A stretch of 28,444 nucleotides of DNA. Origin: an uncultured Odoribacter sp. (GTDB taxonomy: Bacteria > Bacteroidota > Bacteroidia > Bacteroidales > Marinifilaceae). A model generated the notes under the pieces. The model ran no database searches. It had not been told where the DNA came from and worked only from the letters and a program-made list of their open reading frames with translations. Both the position numbers and the translations under genes were made by a program. The stretch is taken from positions 1 through 28,444 of the forward strand of contig CAJJNP010000021.1 in the NCBI GenBank assembly GCA_905193145.1. Direction: 5' to 3'. Below are positions 6,069-16,149 of this stretch, piece by piece; the stretch's first letter is position 1, and the number at the start of each line of letters is the position of its first letter.

Positions 6069-7133
6069 ATGGTATTTCGAAATTTTTTGGTAGTGCTGGG
6101 TGTAATTGTGTGTTTCTCAGCTTGCCGTTCGTCGGAAACGGACAAAAAGAGTGTGGTCATGGTAAAGACGGAAGTGGTGAAGCCGTATCGTTCGGAGTTG
6201 AAAATAACTTATCCGGGACGTATTCGTGCGGCAGAAGATGTGGATTTGTCTTTTCGGGTGGCAGGTCCTATTGTTAGAATACCCGTTGATGCGGGTGGTT
6301 TTGTCAAGAAGGGGGCTTTGGTCGCTGAAATTGATCCGCGCGATTATGCATTGCAATTAAGTGCTACGGAGGCAGAGTATAAGCAAATCAAAAGCGAGGC
6401 GGAGAGGGTTATTGAATTGTACAATCGTAAAAGTGTTCCGGTGAATGATTACGATAAGGCTGTTTCCGGATTACAACAGATTTCTGCTAAATATTCATCA
6501 CATCAGAATGCATTGAAAGATACTCGTTTGTTGGCTCCTTTTGATGGTTATGTCCAAAAGAAGTATTTTGAAGTCGGAGAAACGGTTGGTGCCGGTATGC
6601 CAGTGTTGTCTATGATTAATACTCAATACTTTGAGGTGGTGATTGATATTCCTTCCAGTGATTATGTACGCCAGCATTCTTTCCGTGATTTTTCATGCGT
6701 CGCGGATGTGTATCCGGGTAAAACCTTTCCGTTGGAGCTGATGGATGTGACCAAGAAAGCTAATCTGAACCAATTGTATGGTATGCGTTTGCGCTTGAAA
6801 CCGGAGACCGGATATAATCTGGCTGCGGGGATGAGTGTGAATGTTACGATAGATTATGATCCGGGTGAGCAGTCGATGACTGAAATACCTTTGAGTGCTT
6901 TGGTGGAAAAGGATGGAAAAGCTTCTGTCTGGGTGTATTTGCCTTCTGAAAAACGAGTAAAGAGTCGTGACGTGAAAGTTCGTCAAATTTTGAAAGACGG
7001 TAGTGTGGTATTGGATGCAGGTCTGGAGAAAGGAGAGATTGTCGTAAGCGCCGGAGTGCATAAACTGAAAGAGGGTATGCAGGTGGAGTTGTTGAAATCT
7101 GTTAGCAAAACCAATGTGGGTGGATTGCTTTAA
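6069..7133 (+). CDS. RND efflux periplasmic adaptor lipoprotein, cassette 1
   Basis: A 354-residue membrane fusion protein (HlyD/AcrA type) that links the inner-membrane pump to the outer-membrane channel. The N-terminus MVFRNFLVVLGVIVCFSAC is a lipoprotein signal with lipobox ending at Cys19. The barrel-sandwich lipoyl region shows TYPGRIRAAEDVDLSFRVAG, GGFVKKGALVAEIDPRDY and, after the helical hairpin, LLAPFDGYVQKKYFEVGETV. The C-terminal membrane-proximal part ends with GLEKGEIVVSAGVHKLKEGM, typical of the family. It is the first gene of the cassette, 21 bases before the pump gene. It is clearly paralogous to the adaptor at 11885-12970, with many identical blocks. Substrate is determined mostly by the pump and cannot be read here. 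Confidence 0.92.
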   Translation: MVFRNFLVVLGVIVCFSACRSSETDKKSVVMVKTEVVKPYRSELKITYPGRIRAAEDVDLSFRVAGPIVRIPVDAGGFVKKGALVAEIDPRDYALQLSATEAEYKQIKSEAERVIELYNRKSVPVNDYDKAVSGLQQISAKYSSHQNALKDTRLLAPFDGYVQKKYFEVGETVGAGMPVLSMINTQYFEVVIDIPSSDYVRQHSFRDFSCVADVYPGKTFPLELMDVTKKANLNQLYGMRLRLKPETGYNLAAGMSVNVTIDYDPGEQSMTEIPLSALVEKDGKASVWVYLPSEKRVKSRDVKVRQILKDGSVVLDAGLEKGEIVVSAGVHKLKEGMQVELLKSVSKTNVGGLL

Positions 7134-7154
7134 AAGGAAAGGAGACTGTGTATT

Positions 7155-10100
7155 ATGAATCTTTCTGAATATGCACTGAATAATCGGGCACTGATAAAAT
7201 TTTTAATATTGGTGTTGGTGATTGGAGGTATCTTTTCATTTGTCTCAATGAGCAAATTGGAAGATCCTGAAATCAAGGTGAAACAAGCTTTGGTGGTGAC
7301 GGTTTATCCGGGAGCCTCTGCGCATAAGGTTGAGTTGGAGGTGACGGATGTGTTGGAAAAGGAAATCCGTGCAATGGGGGATATTGCGAGTGTGGAATCA
7401 AAATCCATGAACGATTTGTCTATAATCACTGTAGAGTTGGAAACAACTGTTCCCCCAACAGAATTGGAGCAAAAGTGGGATATTTTGAGAAGACGTGTAG
7501 AGAATGCTTCTTTGCAGTTTCCTGACGGATGTCAGGCTCCGGTGGTGAAAGATGATTTCGGTGATGTATATGGTATGTTTTATGCCATGACAACGGATGG
7601 TGTGTCGGATGAGGAGATGGTGGAGTATGCTAATTTGGTGAAACGGGAATTGCAGGATATTGAAGGAGTGAGAAGGGTGGATATTTATGGGGATAGGAAA
7701 CCTTGTATCAATATTGATATCATTCAGGATAAAATGGCTAATCTGGGAGTGCATCCGGCAGAGGTATTGGCTACTCTGAATAGTCAGAATAAGACAGTAT
7801 ATTCCGGATATTTTAAAACTGGAAATAAGCGTTTGCGGGTGGGGGTGGATGATAGTTATGAATCAATCAGCGATATTGAGAATCTGATTATACAGGGGCA
7901 TGAAGACGATCAGTTGCGTTTGGGGAATGTAGCCCGTATCAGTAGAGGATATCAAGATCCTTCCCGTAATGAAATGAGGTTTGATGGTTCGCGTGCCTTG
8001 GGTATATCCATTTCTATGGAAACCGGTGGTAATATTATTACATTGGGAAAGAAAGTGGATGCAGAATTGGCGCAATTGAAGTCATCACGAATTCCTGTCG
8101 GCATTGATTTTGAAAAGGTGTTTTTCCAACCAGAACGAGTGAATGAGGCGATCAGTACGTTTATGATTAACTTGGTGGAGTCTGTGTTGGTCGTGATTCT
8201 TGTATTGATGTTGACGATGGGATTCCGGAGCGGTGTGATTATCGGTAGTGGATTGGTTATTATAGTATTGGGCTCGTTTGTGGTGTTATATTTGTTGGAT
8301 GGCACTTTGCAACGAGTATCGTTGGCTTCGTTGATTGTGGCTATGGGGATGTTGGTGGATAATGCTATTGTCATTGTAGATGGTATATTGGTGGATTTAA
8401 AGCGGGGAGTACGGAAACCGGAAGCTCTGACGAATATAGGAAAGAAAACAGCAATGCCGCTGTTGGGAGCAACGTTGATAGCGATATTGGCTTTTTTCCC
8501 GATATTTATGTCTCCGGATACCGTGGGTGAGTATGTCCGGGATTTGTTTATTGTGTTGGCTGTTTCTCTATTGCTCAGTTGGGTATTGGCATTGACCCAA
8601 ATACCGATGCATGCAGATCGCTATTTGAAGGTGAAAGAGACGAATGTGACAGAAGGAGATGTCTATAATGGTCGCTTGTATCAATGGTTTAGAGGTTTTT
8701 TATCGTATATGCTTTACCATAAGAAGTTGGCAGTCGGCGTTGTGGTATTATTGTTGGGGCTGAGTATGTGGGGTTTTAAATATATACCGCAGGGTTTTTT
8801 CCCTGATTTAAGTTATACACAGCTCTACATTGAGTATAAATTGCCGGAAGGTGTTACGTTGGAGGCGGTGAAAGAAGATATCGGAAGCATTGAAGATTAT
8901 TTGATGACAAGAGAGGATGTTACGCATGTGACTTCCAGTTTTGGAGGTACACCTTCCCGTTATAATTTGGTGCGTTCAATTGCTTTGCCTGCCATGTCTT
9001 ATGGAGAGTTGATTGTTGATTTTACAGATGCGGATGCTTTGAAGGCAGCTATTCCCGGTTTGCAACAGTATTTGACAGATAATTATCCGAATGCTTATGT
9101 GCGGATAAAGCGATATAATTTGATGTATGAGGATTTTCCGGTAGAACTGATGTTTATGGGGCCGGATCCGGCAGTGTTGAAGGAGTTGTCTGCCAAGGCT
9201 GAACAGATTATGGAGGATGAGCCGACAGCTAATTTGGTGACTAATAATTGGGAACCGGAAATGCCTGTTTTGATGGTGGATTATTATCAGCCTATTGCCA
9301 GGAAGGCCGGATTGACGCGTTCGGATGTCGGATTGTCTTTGATGGCGGCTACTGACGGGCTGCCGGTCGGTTCTTATTATGAGGGAACGACTTCTATGCC
9401 GATTTATATTAAGAGTGTGGATAATAAAGGAGAGCAGTTGGGAGGTTTGGATAATACTCCGGTGTGGAGTGTATTGCCTTCTTTGGGAGGATTGAATGCA
9501 GAAACAATTAAAGGTTTATTGTTGGGGACAATAAAGAAGGAGGATTTGCTTTCGTCGGCAGTGGGGTCAACTCCGGTGACGCAGGCAACACGGGGGATTA
9601 AATTGGAATGGGAGGATCCTGTTGTATGGCGGTATAACGGGCAGAGGGCGATCAAGGCTCGTTGCAACAATGTTCCCGGTTATACAGCAGAGAGTGTGCG
9701 CAAGAATCTGATGCCTTTGATTGATACAATAACATTGCCGGAGGGCTATTCTAAGCAATGGCTGGGAGAACATAAGGCAAGTAGTGAAGCAATGCGTTAT
9801 TTGTTTAAGAATGTGCCTTGGGCTATCGTATTGATGATTGTTATTTTGATATCTTTATTTAAAGATTTCAAGAAACCTGCCATCATTTTCTTTTGTCTGC
9901 CATTGGCTGCTATCGGTATTGTTGCAGGAATGCTTGTCAGTGGAAAAGATTTCGGGTTTGTTGCGATTGTCGGAGCTTTGGGTTTGATAGGAATGATGAT
10001 TAAAAATGGTGTGGTTTTGCTGGATGAGATTTCTTTGCAAGTGGAAAACGGTAAAGATCAGTTGACTGCATTGCTTGATTCGTCTTCTTCGCGTTTCCGT

Positions 10101-10301
10101 CCGGTGATGATGGCTTCTTTGACTACAATTTTGGGAATGTTGCCATTGTTGACAGATGATTTGTTTGGTTCGTTGGCTGTGACTATTATGGGAGGATTGT
10201 TGGTCGGGACAGTGATTACTTTGGTATTTATTCCTGTTTTGTATGCATTGTTTTATCCGAGCGGGAAGGGTGGAAAACATAGATCTGATAATGATAAATA
10301 A
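7155..10301 (+). CDS. RND family inner-membrane efflux pump, cassette 1
   Basis: A 1048-residue protein, the usual size of AcrB-type proton-driven pumps. It begins with a membrane helix (FLILVLVIGGIFSFVSM) and the conserved KLEDPEIKVKQALVVTVYPG. Two large periplasmic regions alternate with two clusters of membrane helices; GTPSRYNLVRS and MYEDFPVELMF mark the second porter half. The TM4 relay reads LVDNAIVIVDG, with Asp402 kept but Asn403 where AcrB has its second aspartate. The TM10 lysine is present in GMMIKNGVVLLDE (Lys950). The pump would export substrates from the periplasm or inner membrane through the adaptor and the TolC-like channel of the same operon. Substrate is not predictable. 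Confidence 0.94.
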   Translation: MNLSEYALNNRALIKFLILVLVIGGIFSFVSMSKLEDPEIKVKQALVVTVYPGASAHKVELEVTDVLEKEIRAMGDIASVESKSMNDLSIITVELETTVPPTELEQKWDILRRRVENASLQFPDGCQAPVVKDDFGDVYGMFYAMTTDGVSDEEMVEYANLVKRELQDIEGVRRVDIYGDRKPCINIDIIQDKMANLGVHPAEVLATLNSQNKTVYSGYFKTGNKRLRVGVDDSYESISDIENLIIQGHEDDQLRLGNVARISRGYQDPSRNEMRFDGSRALGISISMETGGNIITLGKKVDAELAQLKSSRIPVGIDFEKVFFQPERVNEAISTFMINLVESVLVVILVLMLTMGFRSGVIIGSGLVIIVLGSFVVLYLLDGTLQRVSLASLIVAMGMLVDNAIVIVDGILVDLKRGVRKPEALTNIGKKTAMPLLGATLIAILAFFPIFMSPDTVGEYVRDLFIVLAVSLLLSWVLALTQIPMHADRYLKVKETNVTEGDVYNGRLYQWFRGFLSYMLYHKKLAVGVVVLLLGLSMWGFKYIPQGFFPDLSYTQLYIEYKLPEGVTLEAVKEDIGSIEDYLMTREDVTHVTSSFGGTPSRYNLVRSIALPAMSYGELIVDFTDADALKAAIPGLQQYLTDNYPNAYVRIKRYNLMYEDFPVELMFMGPDPAVLKELSAKAEQIMEDEPTANLVTNNWEPEMPVLMVDYYQPIARKAGLTRSDVGLSLMAATDGLPVGSYYEGTTSMPIYIKSVDNKGEQLGGLDNTPVWSVLPSLGGLNAETIKGLLLGTIKKEDLLSSAVGSTPVTQATRGIKLEWEDPVVWRYNGQRAIKARCNNVPGYTAESVRKNLMPLIDTITLPEGYSKQWLGEHKASSEAMRYLFKNVPWAIVLMIVILISLFKDFKKPAIIFFCLPLAAIGIVAGMLVSGKDFGFVAIVGALGLIGMMIKNGVVLLDEISLQVENGKDQLTALLDSSSSRFRPVMMASLTTILGMLPLLTDDLFGSLAVTIMGGLLVGTVITLVFIPVLYALFYPSGKGGKHRSDNDK

Positions 10302-10310
10302 AAGACTGTC

Positions 10311-11738
10311 ATGAGGAAATTATTGATAATTGTAGCCGTATTATTGAGTGTTTCGCAGAGTGAATGCTTTGCTCAAGAGATAGTATTGAATCTGCAGAAG
10401 TGTAGAGAAATGGCTGTTGAGAATAGTAAAAAGATGCAAGTGGCAGCCGAGCAGCAGAAAAAGGCGGGATATGATTGGAAATCTTATAGAGCGAACTTTT
10501 TGCCTAAAATTTCAGGCTCTGGTTTGTATGCCTATATGCATAAAAAAATGAATTATAAGATAGATGGAGGGTATTTGCCCGTATATCAGTCTAGTGATGT
10601 AGGGCAGGCAATACCATTGAACAGTATGCAGTTAGGGCCTGACGGAAAGCCTGTCATGGGGGCTGACGGTTTGCCATTGTTTAAGCAATATGCTTTCTTG
10701 CCGGATATTGAATTGGCTTTGGGATTGCGGAATGTTTATTCTGTAGGGGTGATGTTGGAGCAACCTGTTTATATGGGGGGAAAAGTGAGATCTGCTTTTA
10801 AGATGGCATCTATTGGAAAGGAAATGGCAGAGTTGAATGTGCATTCTAGCAGAGCGCAGGTTCTTACGGAATCTGATGAGGCATATTGGCAATATGTGAG
10901 GGTGAAAGAGCAATTGAAATCGGCTGAAAAATATCTGGAAGTGGTGAGTGAACTGGTAAAAAATGTGACAGATGCCATTGAAACCGGAATGGCTTCCCAG
11001 AATGATTTGCTGAAAGCCCAAGTGAAACAGAATGAGGCCGAGTTGTTGGTAAGTAAGGCTAATAATGGTGTGGCATTGTCAAGAATGAATCTATGTCGTG
11101 TGATTGGAGTGGATTTGTATAGCCAGGTTGATGTGAATGATTCATTATGTGCAGAGTCTACCTTGAATTTGCTGGATATGGGAAATGATATAACAGCCCG
11201 ACCTGAATATAATCTGTTAGAGAAGCAAGTTGAATTAAAATCAAAAGAGGTTGCATTGACTCGTGCGGATTTTTTACCACAATTGGGAGTATCTGCTTCT
11301 TATGCTTATGGTGATGGTATTTCTCTGAATGGGGAGTCGGATGGGGTTGCTTCTTTTGCTGCTGTTGCTTCTTTGAAAATACCGATATACCACTGGGGCG
11401 AGGGGCGCAACAAAGTGAAAGCGGTGAAAGCAGAGCAAGAAATGGCCCGATTACAACAAGAGGAGTTGTCACAGATGATGCAATTGGAGGTGGCTAAAAC
11501 TCGTTTTAATGTCGAGGATGCTGCTGCCCGTGTAAAAATGACAGAAAAATCTTTGAGTCAGGCAGAGGAAAATCTACAAGTGAGCAGAAACCGTTACGAA
11601 GTAGGAATGGAAACCATTACTAATTATATGGAAGCGCAAGCTCAGTGGCAAAAAGCCTGGAGCGATGCTATTGATGCAAGAGCGGAATTGCGCTTGAGTG
11701 AAACTTATTATCTGAAAGCAACGGGAAAGTTGCAATAA
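10311..11738 (+). CDS. TolC-like outer-membrane efflux channel, cassette 1
   Basis: A 475-residue outer membrane factor with two OEP repeats of long periplasmic helices. A signal peptide (about residues 1-21, cleavage before QEIVLNLQ) has no lipobox, so the channel is not lipidated. The family hallmark NLQKCREMAVENSKK begins repeat one, and LEQPVYMGGKVRSAFKMA and IPIYHWGEGRNKVKAVKAE are the conserved strand-helix joins. Between the first strands, about residues 85-130, is a long loop with GPDGKPVMGADGLPLFKQ, likely extracellular. The end, VGMETITNYMEAQAQWQKAW, is typical. It starts nine bases after the pump gene. An imperfect terminator hairpin follows at 11760. Confidence 0.92.
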   Translation: MRKLLIIVAVLLSVSQSECFAQEIVLNLQKCREMAVENSKKMQVAAEQQKKAGYDWKSYRANFLPKISGSGLYAYMHKKMNYKIDGGYLPVYQSSDVGQAIPLNSMQLGPDGKPVMGADGLPLFKQYAFLPDIELALGLRNVYSVGVMLEQPVYMGGKVRSAFKMASIGKEMAELNVHSSRAQVLTESDEAYWQYVRVKEQLKSAEKYLEVVSELVKNVTDAIETGMASQNDLLKAQVKQNEAELLVSKANNGVALSRMNLCRVIGVDLYSQVDVNDSLCAESTLNLLDMGNDITARPEYNLLEKQVELKSKEVALTRADFLPQLGVSASYAYGDGISLNGESDGVASFAAVASLKIPIYHWGEGRNKVKAVKAEQEMARLQQEELSQMMQLEVAKTRFNVEDAAARVKMTEKSLSQAEENLQVSRNRYEVGMETITNYMEAQAQWQKAWSDAIDARAELRLSETYYLKATGKLQ

Positions 11739-11759
11739 AACCGGTTTTAGATTTAGTTG

Positions 11760-11796
11760 AAAAGAGGTGCCTTGTTAAGGTGCCTCTTTTATTTTG
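11760..11796 (+). terminator. Probable intrinsic terminator after efflux cassette 1
   Basis: The sequence aaaagagg-tg-cctt, a GTT loop, then aagg-tg-cctctttt forms an 8+4 bp stem with a two-base internal mismatch, followed by attttg. Because of the mismatch it may let some transcripts through into cassette 2. Confidence 0.65.
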
Positions 11797-11884
11797 TCTT
11801 TATGCTTCTTGGTGTTGAAACATTTATGCTGATAGGACGTAAGAAGCAGTTAAAAAACAAAGGCATAGACTAAATTTAATAAAT

Positions 11885-12970
11885 ATGGGAAATGGTATCA
11901 GTTTGAGCAAGTGCATATTGTTTATCGGGGTGGGTTGTTTGGGTTTGACTATGCTTGCTTGCAAGTCGGAGTTGAAGTCTTCGAATTCGTATCAATTGGT
12001 GAAAACATGTAAGGTTGAGGAGTGGGAAGGGGCATTGTCGGTTAATTATCCGGGCCGAATAAAAGCTGCAGAGGAAGTAAAGCTCTCTTTTCGGGTGGCA
12101 GGTCCTTTGAAAAAGGTATATGTAGGAGAAGGGGAGCGGGTGCGTAAAGGGCAGTTGCTGGCGGAAATAGATCCAAGAGATTATCGATTACAATATGAAT
12201 CGACGCAGGCTGAATATAACCAAGTTGTGGGTGAAACCAATCGTATAATAGAATTATATAAACGGGGGAGTGTATCTGTTAATGAATATGATAAGGCTGT
12301 TGCTGCAAAAGAGCGTATCACATCTTTGTATCATGCTCATCGGAATGCATTGAATGATACAAAATTATATGCACCTTTTGACGGATATATCCAGAATAAA
12401 TATTTTGTTGCTCCGGAAATAGTCAGCCAAGGCTTACCTGTTTTGGCAATGTTGGATGATCAATATTTTGAGGTAAATGTGGATATTCCAGCAACAGATT
12501 ATGTAAGGAAAGAAGATTTTGAACACTCTTATATTGTTGTGGATGCATTCCCAGATGTGGTGTTGCCTTTGGAGTTGGTCGATGTTGTAAAGGGTGCTAA
12601 TTATAATCAGTTGTTTAAAGTACGCTTTCATTTGAAAAGGAGTGCATTGCCTGGTATTGCAGCGGGAATGAGCGCTTTAGTTACAATAGATTTTGCTAAG
12701 GACAGTAATAAACATTGGATGGTCCCGATTTCAGCATTGTTTACCGAAAAAGGACATACTTATGTTTGGATTTATAGAGAGCAGGACAGTACGGTATTAA
12801 AAAAAGAGGTTGAAATAGAACGTTTTGATAAATCGGGGCAAGTGTGGGTAAATGGTGATCTTGAAAGAGGAGAAGTGATTGTTTCTGCCGGAGTGAACGA
12901 TTTGAAAGAGGGGCAAAAAGTGAAGCAGCTGAATCCTGTGTCTGCTTCAAATATAGGTGGTTTATTATAA
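11885..12970 (+). CDS. RND efflux periplasmic adaptor lipoprotein, cassette 2
   Basis: A 361-residue adaptor of the HlyD/AcrA type and a paralogue of the cassette 1 adaptor. The signal peptide ends in a lipobox LTMLAC at Cys26. Conserved blocks are NYPGRIKAAEEVKLSFRVAG, GERVRKGQLLAEIDPRDY, LYAPFDGYIQNKYFVAPEIV and GDLERGEVIVSAGVNDLKEG. These are aligned without gaps with the first adaptor over long stretches. It opens the second cassette, 11 bases before its pump gene. The 146-base gap upstream holds a terminator but neither a copy of the putative TetR operator nor a convincing TAnnTTTG promoter. Confidence 0.92.
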   Translation: MGNGISLSKCILFIGVGCLGLTMLACKSELKSSNSYQLVKTCKVEEWEGALSVNYPGRIKAAEEVKLSFRVAGPLKKVYVGEGERVRKGQLLAEIDPRDYRLQYESTQAEYNQVVGETNRIIELYKRGSVSVNEYDKAVAAKERITSLYHAHRNALNDTKLYAPFDGYIQNKYFVAPEIVSQGLPVLAMLDDQYFEVNVDIPATDYVRKEDFEHSYIVVDAFPDVVLPLELVDVVKGANYNQLFKVRFHLKRSALPGIAAGMSALVTIDFAKDSNKHWMVPISALFTEKGHTYVWIYREQDSTVLKKEVEIERFDKSGQVWVNGDLERGEVIVSAGVNDLKEGQKVKQLNPVSASNIGGLL

Positions 12971-12981
12971 AATAATGGCTT

Positions 12982-15900
12982 ATGAATTTTACGGAACTTG
13001 CATTAAAAAATAGAGCACTGGTTTATTTCTTTGTTTTTGTTCTAGTTGTCGGTGGAATTTTTTCTTTTTTTTCAATGAGTAAGTTAGAAGACCCGGCAGT
13101 TACTGTTAAGCAGGCATTGGTTGTTACAGCATTCCCGGGAGCATCTTCTTGGCAAGTGGAACTTGAAGTGACAGATTTGTTGGAGAAGTCTATTCGTTCT
13201 ATGGGTAATTTGGATCATGTGGAATCCCGCTCATTGGATGATGTGTCTTATATTTTGGTGGAATTAAGTAGTACAGTTCCTGCCTCTGAGTTGCAGCAGA
13301 ATTGGGATATTTTGAGGTGGAAAGTAGAGAATGTGCAGTCACAATTACCAGAGGGAGCACAATCGTCAATGGTATTTGATGATTTTGGAGATGTGTACGG
13401 AATGTTTTATGCGATGACTTTTAATGGTTATAATTATCAGGAGATGATGGATTATGCCCAATTGGTACGTCGGACAGTATTGGATATTGACGGGGTGAGT
13501 AGTGTTGTTATTTATGGGGAGCGACCCTCATGTGTCAATGTGAAAATTCGGGAGGATAAAATGGCTAATTTAGGAATATTGCCAGTAGATGTTGTGGCTA
13601 CTTTGAAGGGGCAGAATGCGACTGTTTATTCTGGATATTATAATAGTGGAGAAAAGCGTGTTCGGGTAAATGTGGATGGACGTTTTGATAATTTAGAAAA
13701 TATCAGGAATTTGTTGATTTGTGGTCATGAAAAAGACCATGTTCGTTTGGCGGATGTTGCAGATGTCGAAAAAGGTTATGTCGAACCTCAACGTCAAGGA
13801 GTCGTTTACGACTCATTACCAGCTCTTGCGATATCCATTGCAATGGAAAAGGGGGGTAATATTATTGAGCTTGGAGAAAAAATTGATGCAAAGTTGCAGG
13901 AGTTGCAGGAGACTATTATACCGGCTGGTATTGATTTTAAAAAAGTGTTTTTTCAGCCGACGCGTGTACAGAATGCTATCAATGTATTTATGGTAAATCT
14001 GATAGAGTCTGTTGCTATTGTCATTTTTGTTGTGATGTTAGCGATGGGGTTTCGTAGCGGTTACATTATTGGTATTGGGTTGGTTGTTGTTGTGTTGGGT
14101 TCTATCTTGATTCTTTATATGATGCACGGCACTTTACAGCGTGTGTCTTTGGCTTCGTTTATTGTTGCGATGGGGATGTTGGTTGATAATGCGATTGTTA
14201 TTACCGATGGGATTATGGTGGATTTGAAACGAGGAATTCCTAAGCCGGCTGCTTTGGTGAATATCACTAAAAAAACGGCATGGGCTCTATTGGGTGCAAC
14301 GACAATCGGTATTTTGACTTTTTTGCCTATTTATCTTTCTCCGGATACAACAGGAGAATATGTACGGGATTTGTTTATCGTTTTGGCAGTATCGCTTTGG
14401 CTAAGTTGGGTATTGGCATTGGCATATGTCCCAATTCAGGCTGATAGGGCATTTAAAATAGAGAAAGTTGTAGATGGGAAAGCAGGAAATGACCCTTTTG
14501 ATGCTCCGATTTATCATAAATACCAGCGGTTGCTTGGTTTTTCTGTTCGTCATCGTTGGGCATTTGTCATCGCAACAGTTTTATTGCTATTAATCAGTGT
14601 TTATGGCTATCGGTTTATTCAACAGGGATTTTTTCCGGATTTAAGTTACAATCAGCTTTATATTGAATATAAAATGCCGGTAGGAACAAATCCTGAAGCT
14701 GTGAAGACTGATTTGGCTTCAATAGAAAAATATTTGTTGAACCGTCCAGAAGTGGAGATGGTGACAACAAGTATCGGAGGTACACCTTCTCGTTATAATT
14801 TGGTGAGGACGATTGCAGAACCGTCTTTGGCTTATGGAGAGCTAATTGTGAATTTTACTTCTCCTGAAACCTTAAAGGATAGTTTGCCAATACTACAATC
14901 CTATTTATCATCGCATTATCCACAGGCTTATGTGCGCATGAAACGTTATAATTTGATGTATATGGATTTTCCGGTTCAATTTATGATTTCAGGACCAGAC
15001 CCGGAAGTATTGAGGGATTTGTGTGCGCAGGTAGAGTCGATTATGCAAGCAGATTCAACAACGATGTTAGTTACTAATAATTGGGGAGCACAGACACCGA
15101 GAATGGATGTTCGTTACCATCAGGCTGTGGCCCGTGACGTAAATATTTCTCGTGAGGATGTTGGTATGGCTTTGTTAGCCGGAACAGAGGGGTTGCCTAT
15201 CGGTTCTTATTACGAAGGAGAGCATGTTTTACCGATTTGTCTTAAGTGTGTCGGTATGGATGGAGAACGTTTAGAATGTTTGAATAATATTCCCGTTTGG
15301 AGTTTGTTGCCATCTGTCAGTAATTTAAGTATGGAAACTATGAAAGAGTTATTGGCTGGAATGATTGATGAAAATCAAGTATTGCACAGAGTTGCAGGAT
15401 CTGTTCCGCTGTGTCAAGCTACTTCTGGTATTGATATTAGATGGGAAACGCCAGTGGTGCGCCGGTATAATGGACAGCGTGCTATTGCTGCGCAGTGTAA
15501 TAATGCGCCAGGATATACTTCAACGGACGTACGAAATAGTTTGTTGCCTAAGATTCACAAAATACATATACCTGCAGGTTATACAACAGAATGGCAAGGA
15601 GAATATTTGGCTAGTACACAATCACAGTCTTATTTGTTTCAGAATGTCCCGATAGCAGTTGTATTGGTTGTGGCTATTTTAATTGCTTTGTTTGGAGATT
15701 TCCGTAAGCCTTTGATGATAATATTGTGTTTGCCATTGGCTATAACAGGAGTTGTTGCCGGAATGTTGTTGGCAGGTAAAGAGTTTGGATTTGTAGCTAT
15801 TGTAGGAGCATTAGGATTGGTAGGTATGATGATAAAGAATGGAGTTGTGCTTGTAGATGAGGTTGATGCTCAAATTCGGTCAGGTAAAGATCGTTTCCAG

Positions 15901-16149
15901 GCACTAATAGATGCATCGACTTCTCGTTTGCGTCCAGTGTTTTTGGCTGCAATGACTACTATTTTGGGAATGATTCCGTTAGTGAATGATGATATGTTTG
16001 GTGCTTTGGCTGTGACTATTATGGGAGGATTGTTTGTAGGAACAGTGATAACGTTGGTTATTTTACCGATTCTCTATTCTTTGTTTTATAATATTCGTTA
16101 TCACCACTCAGCAATAGCTTCGACACAAAATGAGAATAAAAATATTTAA
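12982..16149 (+). CDS. RND family inner-membrane efflux pump, cassette 2
   Basis: A 1055-residue AcrB-type pump, paralogous to the pump of cassette 1; for example both start with KLEDP, VKQALVV and PGAS blocks and share DDFGDVYGMFYAMT. The TM4 relay again reads LVDNAIVITDG (Asp402, Asn403) and TM10 keeps the lysine in GMMIKNGVVLVDE. The porter domains differ enough for different substrates to be likely, for example QFMISGPDP where the first pump has ELMFMGPDP. Its stop codon overlaps the first possible start of the channel gene by one base (TAATG at 16147-16151). Confidence 0.94.
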   Translation: MNFTELALKNRALVYFFVFVLVVGGIFSFFSMSKLEDPAVTVKQALVVTAFPGASSWQVELEVTDLLEKSIRSMGNLDHVESRSLDDVSYILVELSSTVPASELQQNWDILRWKVENVQSQLPEGAQSSMVFDDFGDVYGMFYAMTFNGYNYQEMMDYAQLVRRTVLDIDGVSSVVIYGERPSCVNVKIREDKMANLGILPVDVVATLKGQNATVYSGYYNSGEKRVRVNVDGRFDNLENIRNLLICGHEKDHVRLADVADVEKGYVEPQRQGVVYDSLPALAISIAMEKGGNIIELGEKIDAKLQELQETIIPAGIDFKKVFFQPTRVQNAINVFMVNLIESVAIVIFVVMLAMGFRSGYIIGIGLVVVVLGSILILYMMHGTLQRVSLASFIVAMGMLVDNAIVITDGIMVDLKRGIPKPAALVNITKKTAWALLGATTIGILTFLPIYLSPDTTGEYVRDLFIVLAVSLWLSWVLALAYVPIQADRAFKIEKVVDGKAGNDPFDAPIYHKYQRLLGFSVRHRWAFVIATVLLLLISVYGYRFIQQGFFPDLSYNQLYIEYKMPVGTNPEAVKTDLASIEKYLLNRPEVEMVTTSIGGTPSRYNLVRTIAEPSLAYGELIVNFTSPETLKDSLPILQSYLSSHYPQAYVRMKRYNLMYMDFPVQFMISGPDPEVLRDLCAQVESIMQADSTTMLVTNNWGAQTPRMDVRYHQAVARDVNISREDVGMALLAGTEGLPIGSYYEGEHVLPICLKCVGMDGERLECLNNIPVWSLLPSVSNLSMETMKELLAGMIDENQVLHRVAGSVPLCQATSGIDIRWETPVVRRYNGQRAIAAQCNNAPGYTSTDVRNSLLPKIHKIHIPAGYTTEWQGEYLASTQSQSYLFQNVPIAVVLVVAILIALFGDFRKPLMIILCLPLAITGVVAGMLLAGKEFGFVAIVGALGLVGMMIKNGVVLVDEVDAQIRSGKDRFQALIDASTSRLRPVFLAAMTTILGMIPLVNDDMFGALAVTIMGGLFVGTVITLVILPILYSLFYNIRYHHSAIASTQNENKNI

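Noticed and set aside
9855..10280. Long minus-strand frame opposite the first pump gene, and similar frames opposite other genes
   Set aside because: These are shadows of strongly supported plus-strand genes; their translations are low-complexity and show no domain.
11797..11884. A third copy of the TetR operator or a promoter before efflux cassette 2
   Set aside because: No match to the 18-bp motif and no TAnnTTTG element at a sensible distance were found.
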